DNA of 64,000 nt from Akkermansia massiliensis. Its GTDB lineage: Bacteria; Verrucomicrobiota; Verrucomicrobiia; Verrucomicrobiales; Akkermansiaceae. The translations under genes and the position numbers were made by a program. This document shows positions 54,494 through 63,312 of this stretch, one piece after another; positions within the stretch are counted from its first letter, which is position 1; every line of letters begins with the position of its first letter. The DNA lies in NCBI RefSeq assembly GCF_023516715.1, contig NZ_JAMGSI010000002.1, forward strand, positions 1-64,000, written 5' to 3'. The notes under the pieces were generated by a model. It was not told the DNA's origin, did not search any database, and saw nothing but the letters and a program-made list of their open reading frames with translations.

Positions 54494-56389
54494 ATGGATC
54501 GCACAGCATGGATCGTCATAGGCGTTTGCGCCGCCCTTCTGGGCCTGAACATTTACATGGGCAACAATAAAAAGGAAGAGCCCGTCCCCGCCGCCCCCGC
54601 CCCCGCCCAGCAGACGGCCGCCGCCCCGGCAAGCGCCCCGGCTCCCGGAGCACAGGCGCCCGCCGCTCCCAGCGCCCCGGAACAGCCTTCCGTCAACAAG
54701 GCCCTTGAAGAAGACAAGACCAGCCCGATCACGCTGACGGCCACGCAGGAAGCGGACGGCAAGCAGGAACCCTTCATCACGTACACCTTCAACCGCATCG
54801 GCGGCTCCATCGGCGCCGTTACCCTCCACAACGACATTGTGGACTCCCAAAAAGTCGCGGACCACAACATCACCATCAACGAAGCCCAGCAGAGGGGCAT
54901 TGGCGAGCTCGTCTTCAACATGGACGCCACCCAGGACCCGTCCTATGACAACACCGTGTACAAGGAAGTCAGCCGCACGGCGGACTCCGTCACCCTGGAG
55001 GGCTATGATCCCGCACGGCAGCTCTTCATCTCCAAGACCTACACCCTGCACCCCGTCAAGAATCTGGAAGGAAAAGTACTGCCCGGCAGCAAGTACCTCA
55101 TCCGTCTGACCGTCTCCCTGCTCAACAAATCCCCCAACGTCCAGGATCTGCGCTACATGGGCATCTTCGGCGGCAGCGCCTACCCCATCGCCAAGAGTGA
55201 ACCGAAGGACACCTACACCCACTTCTTCTACCATGCGGACGGTTCCCTGGAACAGGAAGTGCCCTCCTACTTCACGGGCGGCTTTTTCAGCACCGCAAAG
55301 GCACGCGTCCTGGAAGGCCCCTTGCAGGACCTGACCTATGCCGGCGTGATGAGCCAGTACTACGCCACCATTCTTCTTCCCCAGAACGAATCCAAGGGCT
55401 CCACCGTGTACGCCACCCGCCAGGAATTCCCGCTGGCGCATGAAAACAACACGCTGGTGCCCGGCGTCACCGTAGCCATGGGCATCCCCAACCTGACCAT
55501 GGCGCCCAACGAAATAAAGACGCTCACCTACGACATCTACACCGGTCCCAAATTCAACGCCTACCTGCGCGACCTGAACCTCACCTACCCCGCCATCAGC
55601 GACATCATGGCGTACGGCTGGCTCGTCTTCCTGAGCGTGCCGATGAACTGGCTGCTCAACCTCTTCCACGGATGGTTCGGAAACTGGGGCGTGGCCATCA
55701 TCTGCATGACCATCGTCGTCCGCGCGCTCATCTGGCCGCTGCACAAGAAATCCTACATGGCCATGAAGCGCATGTCCCTGGTTCAGCCGGAGATGGCCAA
55801 GCTTAAGGAAAAATATCCGGACGACCCCCAGAAGGTGAACATGGAGATGATGAAGCTGTACCAGAAATACGGCATCAACCCTGCCAGCGGCTGCGTGCCC
55901 ATGCTCATCCAGATCCCCATCTTCTTCGCCTTCTACCGCGTGCTCCAGTATTCCGCGGAGCTGAGGGGCCAGCCCTTCTGCCTGTGGATGACGGACCTGT
56001 CCCTGCCCGACACCGTAGGCCACCTGTTCGGCATCCCGATCAACATCCTGCCCCTCATCATGGCCGTGACCATGATTGTCCAGATGCGGATGACCCCGCA
56101 GGCGGGCGAACGCTCCCAGCGCATCATCATGAACCTGATGCCCCTGATGTTCTTCCTGTTCTGTTATAACTTCGCTTCCGCCCTGGCCCTGTACTGGACC
56201 ACGCAGAACCTGATTTCCATCGGCCAGACGGCCCTCATCCGCCGCCTGCCCATGCCCGTGCTCTCCGCCGCCAAAAAGAAGAAGCCCGGCTTCTTCCAGA
56301 GGATGATGGACCAGCAGCGCGTGGCCCTGGAGGAACAGCAGCGCAAGGCCAAGGGCCGCAACATGCGCAACATAACGCCCAAGAAGTAG
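54494..56389 (+). CDS. yidC: Membrane protein insertase YidC
   Basis: This 631-residue insertase places proteins in the inner membrane. It has an N-terminal membrane helix (about residues 5-22), a Pro/Ala-rich linker (about 32-75) and the periplasmic beta-sandwich of Gram-negative YidC (about 80-360). The five-helix core follows (about 365-600), with NWGVAIICMTIVVRALIWPLHKKSYMAMKRM in outline and PIFFAFYRVLQYSAELR, LFCYNFASALALYWTTQNLIS. The C-terminal tail is basic. The periplasmic domain confirms a Gram-negative envelope. A terminator follows. Confidence 0.96.
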   Translation: MDRTAWIVIGVCAALLGLNIYMGNNKKEEPVPAAPAPAQQTAAAPASAPAPGAQAPAAPSAPEQPSVNKALEEDKTSPITLTATQEADGKQEPFITYTFNRIGGSIGAVTLHNDIVDSQKVADHNITINEAQQRGIGELVFNMDATQDPSYDNTVYKEVSRTADSVTLEGYDPARQLFISKTYTLHPVKNLEGKVLPGSKYLIRLTVSLLNKSPNVQDLRYMGIFGGSAYPIAKSEPKDTYTHFFYHADGSLEQEVPSYFTGGFFSTAKARVLEGPLQDLTYAGVMSQYYATILLPQNESKGSTVYATRQEFPLAHENNTLVPGVTVAMGIPNLTMAPNEIKTLTYDIYTGPKFNAYLRDLNLTYPAISDIMAYGWLVFLSVPMNWLLNLFHGWFGNWGVAIICMTIVVRALIWPLHKKSYMAMKRMSLVQPEMAKLKEKYPDDPQKVNMEMMKLYQKYGINPASGCVPMLIQIPIFFAFYRVLQYSAELRGQPFCLWMTDLSLPDTVGHLFGIPINILPLIMAVTMIVQMRMTPQAGERSQRIIMNLMPLMFFLFCYNFASALALYWTTQNLISIGQTALIRRLPMPVLSAAKKKKPGFFQRMMDQQRVALEEQQRKAKGRNMRNITPKK

Positions 56390-56417
56390 GGGCGCGCCTT
56401 TACTCTCTCTTCCCTGC

Positions 56418-56450
56418 AAGTGCGGCTGTTCACACGGCCGCACTTTTTTA
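56418..56450 (+). terminator. Rho-independent terminator of the rpmH-yidC operon
   Basis: AAGTGCGGC (56418-56426) pairs with GCCGCACTT (56437-56445) and is followed by a run of T. It starts 29 bases after the yidC stop. Confidence 0.9.
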
Positions 56451-56532
56451 TTGGGGCGGATGATGGAAAGAAAATCCCTCCATGACAAGCGCTGGAAGAA
56501 AAGGGAAATTTCCATACGGCAGCCCCCTCAAA

Positions 56533-56568
56533 AAAACCGGACTCCTCCATTCGGAGAAGCCCGGTTTT
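56533..56568. terminator. Second terminator-like hairpin after yidC
   Basis: AAAACCGG (56533-56540) pairs with CCGGTTTT (56561-56568), with inner CTCC/GGAG pairing. It has an A-run on the left and a T-run on the right, so it could work in both directions. Confidence 0.6.
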
Positions 56569-56647
56569 CCTCGTCATATATTCTTTGTGTAGCTAATTGG
56601 AGCGGCCCGGCAGAAAATGCCAAACACCCACCAGAATCAACTTAGCG

Positions 56648-57156
56648 AATTTGGAATCCGGTATGGATTCCATAGCCGGAAATACTGCCCTTCGCTATGC
56701 TCCAAAACGGTCCAAATTGACGCTCCGCCAATATTTCTCCCATCTCCTTTTCACAGCCGCATATCGCCCCGGGAGACAGGGCATCCCGGTCCTGATGGAC
56801 CGCCTGTGGAGAGGCCCGGGGGCTATTGGATAAGAAGCTTCCGCTGCGCTACAGAAAGAGTTTCAACAACGAAAGGAGGGAGCCTTCCGTTCCCAGGCGC
56901 CGCAACCGCAAAACCGCCCTCCATCAATATTCCACCGTTCCCTTTCACAGCCGCATACCGTCCGGGAGACAGGGCACCCGGCTCTGATGGCTACCGCCGC
57001 CGAAGTGTAAAGACGGTTATTAATGATTGCCGGAACGAAAAGAAAGCCCGTCACATCACGAACTCCCTATGGCAATTCCCAGGATATTGGCAAGTTCAAT
57101 CCCCTGAAAACGTTTTTCTTTCAGTTTTGTAGGCTTGACTCCGGATTCCAAATCCG
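56648..57156. repeat. Non-coding region bounded by inverted repeats and containing a direct repeat
   Basis: ATTTGGAATCCGG (56648-56660) is mirrored by CCGGATTCCAAAT (57141-57153). Inside, a diverged block of about 75 bases occurs twice (about 56727-56803 and 56921-56997), sharing the TTTCACAGCCGCATA core followed by GGGAGACAGGGCA. The frames here are not convincing genes. The whole 56390-57254 gap is otherwise empty. The right boundary has the same TTGAC-CCGGATT-n3-AATCCG form as the repeat upstream of the PEP-CTERM gene. Confidence 0.6.
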
Positions 57157-57254
57157 TCTGCCGCTCTAAAGCCTGAACCCCAGCCTGCGGCACAGCCGCC
57201 CCCGCACCCCTTCTGAAAAAAGAGCCCAAAAAAGGAAATATGGCGGACGTCTTC

Positions 57255-57764
57255 TTACGGCGCAGTCAAATCTTCCGGCATCAGAATAGCCGCCACGGCA
57301 AAGGCGGCGATGCCTTCCCGGCGGCCCAGCGCGCCGAGCTGTTCATTGGTGGTGGCCTTCACCCCCACGCGCGCCGGAGAGATGCCCAGGGCGGTTCCCA
57401 GGGCGCCCTTCATCTGTTCCAGGTAGGGAGAGATGCGCGGAGCTTCCGCAATCAGGGAGGAATCCACGTTCACCACGCGGCCGCCGCGCTCACGAATCAG
57501 GGAAACGGCCTTCGCCACGATGTCCAGGGAAGAAATATCCTTGCAGCCAGGGTCTCCCGGCGGGAACCAGTAGCCGATGTCCGGCAATCCGGCCGCACCC
57601 AGCAGCGCGTCTGCAATGGCGTGGCACAAAACGTCCGCATCGGAATGGCCGTCCAGCCCGCGGGCGGAAGGAATGTGCACGCCGCCCAGCATCAGGGGAC
57701 GCGGAGCTTCCGCAAAACGGTGGATGTCATATCCCAGCCCGGTCAGTGCAATCATGTCTTTCAT
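57255..57764 (-). CDS. ispF: 2-C-methyl-D-erythritol 2,4-cyclodiphosphate synthase
   Basis: This enzyme closes the cyclodiphosphate in the MEP isoprenoid pathway. The product is 169 residues from the ATG at 57764; starts at 57779 and 57755 are also possible. Motifs are GLGYDIHRFAE (Asp/His metal ligands), LMLGGVHIPSARGLDGHSDADVLCHAIADALLGA in outline (third metal ligand in the GLDGHSDADV region) and KATTNEQLGALGRREGIAAFAV near the end. It ends the minus-strand operon that starts with exbB. Confidence 0.95.
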   Translation of the reverse strand: MKDMIALTGLGYDIHRFAEAPRPLMLGGVHIPSARGLDGHSDADVLCHAIADALLGAAGLPDIGYWFPPGDPGCKDISSLDIVAKAVSLIRERGGRVVNVDSSLIAEAPRISPYLEQMKGALGTALGISPARVGVKATTNEQLGALGRREGIAAFAVAAILMPEDLTAP

Positions 57765-57790
57765 ACAATACTGCGGCAATGTCGTTCAAG

Positions 57791-58555
57791 TTATTCGTCC
57801 AGCGCTTCCATGATCGGAATGCGGCCGTTCCAGGCGACGATGGCGAATTGTTCCGGATTGTCCTCCTTTGGTTCCAGGACAACCTTCCCTCCCGCAGCTT
57901 CCACCAGCAGAACCCCGGCGGCGATGTCCCAGATGGAAATGACGCTTTCCACATAGGCGTCAAACCTGCCGCAGGCAATATACGCCAGAGCCAGGGCCGC
58001 GGAACCGTTGTTGCGCACCTTGCGTACCTGCCAGGCGATTTTTGCGAAGCGTTCGATTCCCTTTTCCTTGGAACCGTCCGTCTTGCCGTGTCCCACGAAC
58101 ACCACGGCCTCCGCCATCTTTTCCCGGCGGCTGCAATGCATGGGATGGTCATTCATGTACGGAATGCCTCCCTTTTCCACATGCCAGCATTCGTCCATCA
58201 TGGGATCGTAAATCACGCCCAGCACTATTTCCCCGCGGCGGCGCAGGGCGATGGAGACGCAGAACCAGGGAATGGTGTAAAAGTAATTCACCGTCCCGTC
58301 AATAGGGTCCACAATCCATTCATATTCACTGTTGCGGTCTCCGGTATACCCTTCCTCGCCCAAAACGGCGTGGGTGGGGAACACGGAGAGGATTTCCTCC
58401 GTAATCAGTTTCTGGGAGAGCTTGTCCAGCTCCAGCTTGATGTCGTTCTGGCTGGCTTCATCCACCTTCTTCTGGTCGTAAAAATGCTTTTTCAGGAAGG
58501 CTCCGGCGGATTTGGCGGCCAGGATGGCCGCGGTCATTTCAGGTGAGTGGTTCAT
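57791..58555 (-). CDS. suhB: Inositol-1-monophosphatase family protein
   Basis: The 254-residue phosphatase has the two family motifs: WIVDPIDGTVNYFY (about residues 82-95; metal-binding Asp residues), with GEEGYTG upstream, and SIWDIAAGVLLVEAAGG (about 201-217). It could dephosphorylate inositol phosphate or related compounds, and SuhB also has an RNA-related role in some bacteria, so the gene symbol is a family label. It lies between the GT51 transglycosylase and ispF with short gaps, in one operon. Confidence 0.88.
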   Translation of the reverse strand: MNHSPEMTAAILAAKSAGAFLKKHFYDQKKVDEASQNDIKLELDKLSQKLITEEILSVFPTHAVLGEEGYTGDRNSEYEWIVDPIDGTVNYFYTIPWFCVSIALRRRGEIVLGVIYDPMMDECWHVEKGGIPYMNDHPMHCSRREKMAEAVVFVGHGKTDGSKEKGIERFAKIAWQVRKVRNNGSAALALAYIACGRFDAYVESVISIWDIAAGVLLVEAAGGKVVLEPKEDNPEQFAIVAWNGRIPIMEALDE

Positions 58556-58585
58556 GATATTCTATTAATGGAAAATTGGATGCCA

Positions 58586-60376
58586 TCAGGTGTCCTGCTC
58601 CGCAGGAGCTTCCTTCTCCCGGCGCTCCCGGACGGCTTTGCGGCGGTTTTCCTCCGCCCGGTCATACACTTCCCCGGCCAGCGCGGCGGAGGTCTTCGCC
58701 AGTGCGGAGGCAACGCCCTTCTTTTTATAGACGGCTTCATCCGGCTCGTCGAAGCCCACCCAGACAAAGACCGTGAAATAACGCCCCATGACGGCGGAGA
58801 AATGCCCCGTGTTTTCCGGCAGCCTGACATTGACGGACGTCTTCCTGGAGCGTTCGTCGTAACGGAAGGGAGGAAGGGCCGCTACCAGGTGGGCGGATTC
58901 ACGCGGCAGGATTTCCCGGCGGCTTTCTTCCGGAGAGGGAGCGTTCACCATCACCAGGTTTTTCTTGGTGGTGCCCACCTGCCTGACGGAGGAAATCTGC
59001 ACGTTGCGCCCGTCGTTGCCGATGAGGTACAGCGCATTGACGGCATGCGAGAGAGGCGCGCGGAACCTGCCGGCATACAAATCCGGGGAACGGGGAAGGT
59101 CCCCCTTGTACCCGGCCTTCTGCGCCGTTTCTATCACCGTATTGAACCCTACCCCGCGCCCGGTCACTTCAGGACTGCTGCGAATAACAGTCCTGCGCTG
59201 GTCCACGGCGCACAGGTTGACGACGGGGGTAAACAGGTCGCCGGGCATCACCATCGTCTGCCACCGGTCCACGCCGTCCAGCGCAGAGCGCCCCCCCGTC
59301 ACGGCCAGCAGGTCCCCTTTGCGGGAATCCACGCACAGCACGGCTGCCTGCACGCAATTCTTCAACTGGTTGTCCACTCTCCTGGGCAGTCCGGCCCACA
59401 CGGGGGAAGCTTCCAGCGCGGTCAGCGCAGGCTCGCTTATTTCCTCCACCATCCGCTGGAATTCCAAATCCAGCGTAGTCATTACAAAAATGCTGGAAGT
59501 TCCCTCCTGCTCGTCGCAGCAGTCCAGGTCACTCAGCTCACGGGAAATGACCAGGATGGGATAGGAGCCGGGACGCGCTTCCCGTTCTCCCGCCACCGTC
59601 ATCGGTTCGCGGGACGCCTGCCATAGTTGTTCCTGGGTGATGAATTCGCACTCAAACATCCTTTCCAGCGTCGCGTTGCGCACCTTGACGGCCGCCTCCG
59701 GACTGTAAACCGGGTTGTAAATGGAAGGTCCGCGCACCAGCCCGGCCAGCGTGGCGCATTCCGCCAGCGTCAGGTCCGCTACTTTTTTGCCGAAGTACAA
59801 ATCCGCCGCCTGCGCAATGCCGTAGCACTGCTGTCCGAAGTAAATGCGGTTCAGGTAGGCCGTCAGAATTTCATCCTTGGAGTATTTGCCTTCTATGCGG
59901 CGCGCCACGGCCATTTCCAGAACCTTGCGGTCCAGGGTCTTCCCCCCCAGTTCATAGCAATTCCGCGCCAGCTGCATCGTGATGGTGGAAGCCCCCTGCG
60001 CATAGGACAGCGTGGTCAGGTTCCGGCAAATGGAGCGGATGATGGAGGAATACACGATTCCTCCGTGATCGAAAAAGGCTTCGTCCTCCCGGGCAATGAA
60101 GGCATTCACCAGGTTGTCAGGCAGTTCATTGCGGGCCACATACACCCGGTCGTGGTCCGTCAGGGTGCCTATCCACTGGCCGTTGCGGTCATACGCGGCG
60201 CAATTTTCCAGTGGGGCCAGCACCTCGTCCAGTTCATACTGGTCCGCCCTCCAGGCGTAAACGAGCAGGACGATGATGAAGGCAATAGGAATGAGGCCCA
60301 GCCACAGCAGCAGACGGCCCAGATTGCGCGGCAGCAATCCGAACAGATCATACCATCTTTTACGCCTGTTCTCCAT
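58586..60376 (-). CDS. GT51 peptidoglycan transglycosylase with degenerate transpeptidase domain
   Basis: The 596-residue protein has the class A penicillin-binding protein layout: a membrane helix (about residues 20-41), a complete GT51 domain with the catalytic Glu97 in AREDEAFFDHGG and QGASTITMQLARN (about 127-139), and LAECATLAGLVRGPSIYNP. The second domain (about 340-545) aligns with a transpeptidase but its motifs are lost. MPGDLFTP replaces PGSxFKP, so Ser becomes Asp380 and Lys becomes Thr383. GFN (410-412) replaces SxN, and NTG (522-524) replaces KTG. It should polymerise glycan strands but not cross-link them. It follows the TPR gene by 24 bases. Confidence 0.88.
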   Translation of the reverse strand: MENRRKRWYDLFGLLPRNLGRLLLWLGLIPIAFIIVLLVYAWRADQYELDEVLAPLENCAAYDRNGQWIGTLTDHDRVYVARNELPDNLVNAFIAREDEAFFDHGGIVYSSIIRSICRNLTTLSYAQGASTITMQLARNCYELGGKTLDRKVLEMAVARRIEGKYSKDEILTAYLNRIYFGQQCYGIAQAADLYFGKKVADLTLAECATLAGLVRGPSIYNPVYSPEAAVKVRNATLERMFECEFITQEQLWQASREPMTVAGEREARPGSYPILVISRELSDLDCCDEQEGTSSIFVMTTLDLEFQRMVEEISEPALTALEASPVWAGLPRRVDNQLKNCVQAAVLCVDSRKGDLLAVTGGRSALDGVDRWQTMVMPGDLFTPVVNLCAVDQRRTVIRSSPEVTGRGVGFNTVIETAQKAGYKGDLPRSPDLYAGRFRAPLSHAVNALYLIGNDGRNVQISSVRQVGTTKKNLVMVNAPSPEESRREILPRESAHLVAALPPFRYDERSRKTSVNVRLPENTGHFSAVMGRYFTVFVWVGFDEPDEAVYKKKGVASALAKTSAALAGEVYDRAEENRRKAVRERREKEAPAEQDT

Positions 60377-60400
60377 TCCGGTTCCGATCCTTGGGGACGC

Positions 60401-62833
60401 CTAGCGGGCATCCGGGGGCAGTGATTCGTCATCCTGCTTCCAATCCGGGAACTCCTTCTGCAGGCGCGCCCGGTACTGGGAAGCCTCCGACTTGCGGCCA
60501 GCCTTGTCCAGCGCTTCCGCCGCCTTGAACAGGGCCTTGGGTTTCAATTCGGCGTCATTGACGAACAACTCGGCCGTGACGCCGTAATGCTTGGCTGCTT
60601 CATCAAACTTTTTCTCCGCATAGGAAATGTCCCCCAGAACAATTTTCAGGGAGGCCATCAGGGGGCCTTCCACTCCCAGGGCCAGCGCTTCCTCCGCCGT
60701 CTTCCGGGCGTCCGAGTACTTGCCCAGCCCCAGCAGGATGGAGGCCTTGTCCAGCATGCCGTCCGCACGGCGGTAGGGCTGGTCCTCATCCTTCAGGAAG
60801 TTGTTGGAAGCCACCAGGGCGCGGTCATACTTCTTGAGCGCCAGGCGCACCTTCGCCAGGTTGCGCCAGATCACTTTCTTCACATTTTGAAGCTGGTCGT
60901 TCTGCGTAGCCCAGGTCATGTACTTGTCCGCCGTTTCCAGGTCCTTCATGCCATAGGCCTGAAGGCCCAGCCATGCGGGGATGACGTCCGGCACGCGGGC
61001 CACGGCGGAGGGGTTTTCCTTTTGCAGGGTTTCCAGGGCCTCCTTCAATTTATTCACGTCCTGGAGCTTGTGATAGGACAGAACGGAAAGCACATTGACC
61101 TGTTCCCCGTACTTCTGGGGGTCCAGCGTCTTGGCTTCCGCCATGTGGCTGATGGAGGATTTGAAGTCTCCCTGATCAAACGCCGCACGCCCCAGCAGGA
61201 AATGAGCTTCCGCCAGAGCGGCGGGGGACGCCTTCGGGAAATTCTGAATCAGGCCTTCATAATACTTGGCCATGTTCACCATATCCTGGCGGCCCGCATA
61301 AATCTGGGCGGCCCGCTGCCACGCGGCGGCGGCGGATTCCGCCTTCGGCCAGCGAGCGATCACCCGGTCAAAATCCATCAGGGCCTCCGCTTCCTTCTTG
61401 GTCTTGGCGTACATGTCCCCGCGCAGGGTCAGCGCCTCGCAAATGCGCGGGTCCCGCGGGAAATCGTTGATGAAATCCGTCAGCAGTTTGGCGGCCACGC
61501 CCCGGTTCCCGGCCTGGGCGATCGCCCACGCGCTCTTGTACAGGATATCCGCGCGCATCCTGGGGGGCACCTTGTCAAAATCAATGCTGGCGTAAAACCG
61601 GGCGGCATCCGCCGGATTGGTGTTGAACAGGTTCTCCGCGGCCATCAGGCGCACCATGTCGTGCAGTTCGCTGGTCGGAAAGGCCTTGGCGTAATGGTTC
61701 AGGAAGCTCTGTGCCCGCTGGGGAAGGTCCTTCTGCTTGAGTTCATTATAGCACAGCAGACGGTAAAAGGAGGCCTGCATGGCTTCCTGCGTATAGGGAA
61801 CGGCCTTCTCCGCCTCCAGGAAGAAATCCGCCGCCTTCTGGTACTCCTTCAGCTTGTAGGCAGACTGGCCCAGAAGCATCAGCAGGCGCACCTGGCCGTC
61901 CTTGGTCGGCATCTTCATGTCCTTCTGCTGCTCGTGCTGGGAAAGGATCTCCTTGTACTTGCCCATGTTGTACAGCCCCAGCAGCAGCCCCATGCGGGCT
62001 TCCGGCGCCATTTCCTTCAGGGATTCGTCCTTCAAAAGCCGTTCATAGAGGTTCTGGGCCTCCGCGGTCTTTTTCAGCCTGGTTGCCAGCATGGCGGCCT
62101 GAAGGGTGGCGATGCCCCGGTTCCTGTCATCCACGCCTGGCGTTTCCAGCACCTTGCGGTATTCGGAATAGGCTTCACCCAGACGGCCCGTATCCGCACA
62201 CAGGGCGGCATACCCCATCCGGGACACCAAAACAAATTTCGCATCCGCTTCCGGATTGCCTATCACCGCGCAGAACATGGTGGCGGCGGCGTCCGGATTC
62301 CCGCTGGCAAGAAACAGACGTCCCAGGCGGTACTGGGCGTCCACTTTCAAATCATTCTGTTCCGCATTGCGGACCACGAGCTGGTAATACTGGATAGCCT
62401 TGTCCGTTTCCCCGGCAGCGGAGGCGTCCGTCGCCAGGCGGTAGGCGGAAGCGGCAACCAGAGCCGGGCCGCCCGTCTGGGTCAGCCTGCGGAACAGGGT
62501 GTGCGCGTCCTCCTTCCTGCCGAGCTCCTCCAGGCACATGGCGGCGCGGTACTCCGCCAGGGGAGCCTGGGCGGACTGGGGGAAACGCTGGGCAAATTCA
62601 AGATACTTGCGCAGGCTCAAATCAAGCAGGCGGCCATATTCCTGCCGGTTTGCCTTCGTCGCCGGTTCCTGGGCCTGCTTGTACAGCATGTCCGCCATGT
62701 CCAGGGAATCCTGCTCCGGATTGGCGACCAGCGGACCGTCCGCAATGGGAGCGGCGTCCGGAATGTTTTCCTGCGCGGCGGCGAACGCCGCCAAAGTCAT
62801 TAAACCTGCATTGATGAAAAGTAACGCTTTCAT
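60401..62833 (-). CDS. Exported TPR-repeat protein
   Basis: The 810-residue protein has a signal peptide (ALLFINAGLMTLAAFAAA) followed by some 20 tetratricopeptide-like helix pairs, such as AQYRLGRLFLASGNPDAAATM, RMGLLLGLYNMGKYKEIL, AHFLLGRAAFDQGDFKSSI and KASILLGLGKYSDARKTAEEAL. It probably acts as a periplasmic scaffold. Its ATG overlaps the exbD stop by four bases, so it is translated with the exbB-exbD motor. The arrangement recalls Tol-like systems (TolQ-TolR-YbgF), where a TPR protein links the motor to envelope synthesis. That link is inference. Confidence 0.88.
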   Translation of the reverse strand: MKALLFINAGLMTLAAFAAAQENIPDAAPIADGPLVANPEQDSLDMADMLYKQAQEPATKANRQEYGRLLDLSLRKYLEFAQRFPQSAQAPLAEYRAAMCLEELGRKEDAHTLFRRLTQTGGPALVAASAYRLATDASAAGETDKAIQYYQLVVRNAEQNDLKVDAQYRLGRLFLASGNPDAAATMFCAVIGNPEADAKFVLVSRMGYAALCADTGRLGEAYSEYRKVLETPGVDDRNRGIATLQAAMLATRLKKTAEAQNLYERLLKDESLKEMAPEARMGLLLGLYNMGKYKEILSQHEQQKDMKMPTKDGQVRLLMLLGQSAYKLKEYQKAADFFLEAEKAVPYTQEAMQASFYRLLCYNELKQKDLPQRAQSFLNHYAKAFPTSELHDMVRLMAAENLFNTNPADAARFYASIDFDKVPPRMRADILYKSAWAIAQAGNRGVAAKLLTDFINDFPRDPRICEALTLRGDMYAKTKKEAEALMDFDRVIARWPKAESAAAAWQRAAQIYAGRQDMVNMAKYYEGLIQNFPKASPAALAEAHFLLGRAAFDQGDFKSSISHMAEAKTLDPQKYGEQVNVLSVLSYHKLQDVNKLKEALETLQKENPSAVARVPDVIPAWLGLQAYGMKDLETADKYMTWATQNDQLQNVKKVIWRNLAKVRLALKKYDRALVASNNFLKDEDQPYRRADGMLDKASILLGLGKYSDARKTAEEALALGVEGPLMASLKIVLGDISYAEKKFDEAAKHYGVTAELFVNDAELKPKALFKAAEALDKAGRKSEASQYRARLQKEFPDWKQDDESLPPDAR

Positions 62834-63276
62834 GAAGCCTGGGGGTTGGGAACATTGACGGAAGAGGGAGCCGGAGGCCGCGTGGAGAAGGAAACATTGT
62901 TCAGCCCGGCCTTCAGGCAGGCGTCCATCACATGCACCACCACGCCGGATTCCGCCTTCTCATCCACGCGGATGCGGACGAGCATGGTTTTATCCAGCCG
63001 GGCGACGGAAAGAAGCTTGTCCTCCAGCTGCGGCATGGTATACGCCTGGCGGTTGATCACCACGGTGCCGTCCTTCCGGATATTCACGATGATTTCATTG
63101 GAAACGTTTTCACCGGGCTTGGGAGTCTCCGCGGAGGGGAGGTTGATGGAAAGGTCCGGCTCGTCATCCTCAAACGTCTGGGTCACGATGAAAAACACCA
63201 GCAGCAGAAACACGATGTCCAGCATGGGCGCGAGCTGGAACCCGATGGGGCTGGGCATTTTATAGTGGAATTTCAT
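62830..63276 (-). CDS. exbD: ExbD/TolR-family proton-channel protein
   Basis: The 148-residue inner-membrane protein has a short cytoplasmic start, one membrane helix with the essential proton-carrying Asp20 in APMLDIVFLLLVFFIV, and a periplasmic domain of about 100 residues with the QLEDKL and VRIRVDEKAESGVVVHVMDACL patterns of ExbD/TolR. It should work with the upstream ExbB/TolQ-like protein to drive a periplasmic partner with proton motive force. The closest partner gene is the TPR protein, since no TonB or TolA gene is visible. Whether this is a Ton or Tol motor is open. Confidence 0.92.
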   Translation of the reverse strand: MKFHYKMPSPIGFQLAPMLDIVFLLLVFFIVTQTFEDDEPDLSINLPSAETPKPGENVSNEIIVNIRKDGTVVINRQAYTMPQLEDKLLSVARLDKTMLVRIRVDEKAESGVVVHVMDACLKAGLNNVSFSTRPPAPSSVNVPNPQAS

Positions 63277-63312
63277 ACGTTCTTCCGGTGTGGTGGGGAT
63301 GGCCGCTTCCGG

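Noticed and set aside
56617-57132. Plus-strand frame of 171 codons in the repeat block
   Set aside because: It runs through the direct repeats without a start signal or conserved pattern.
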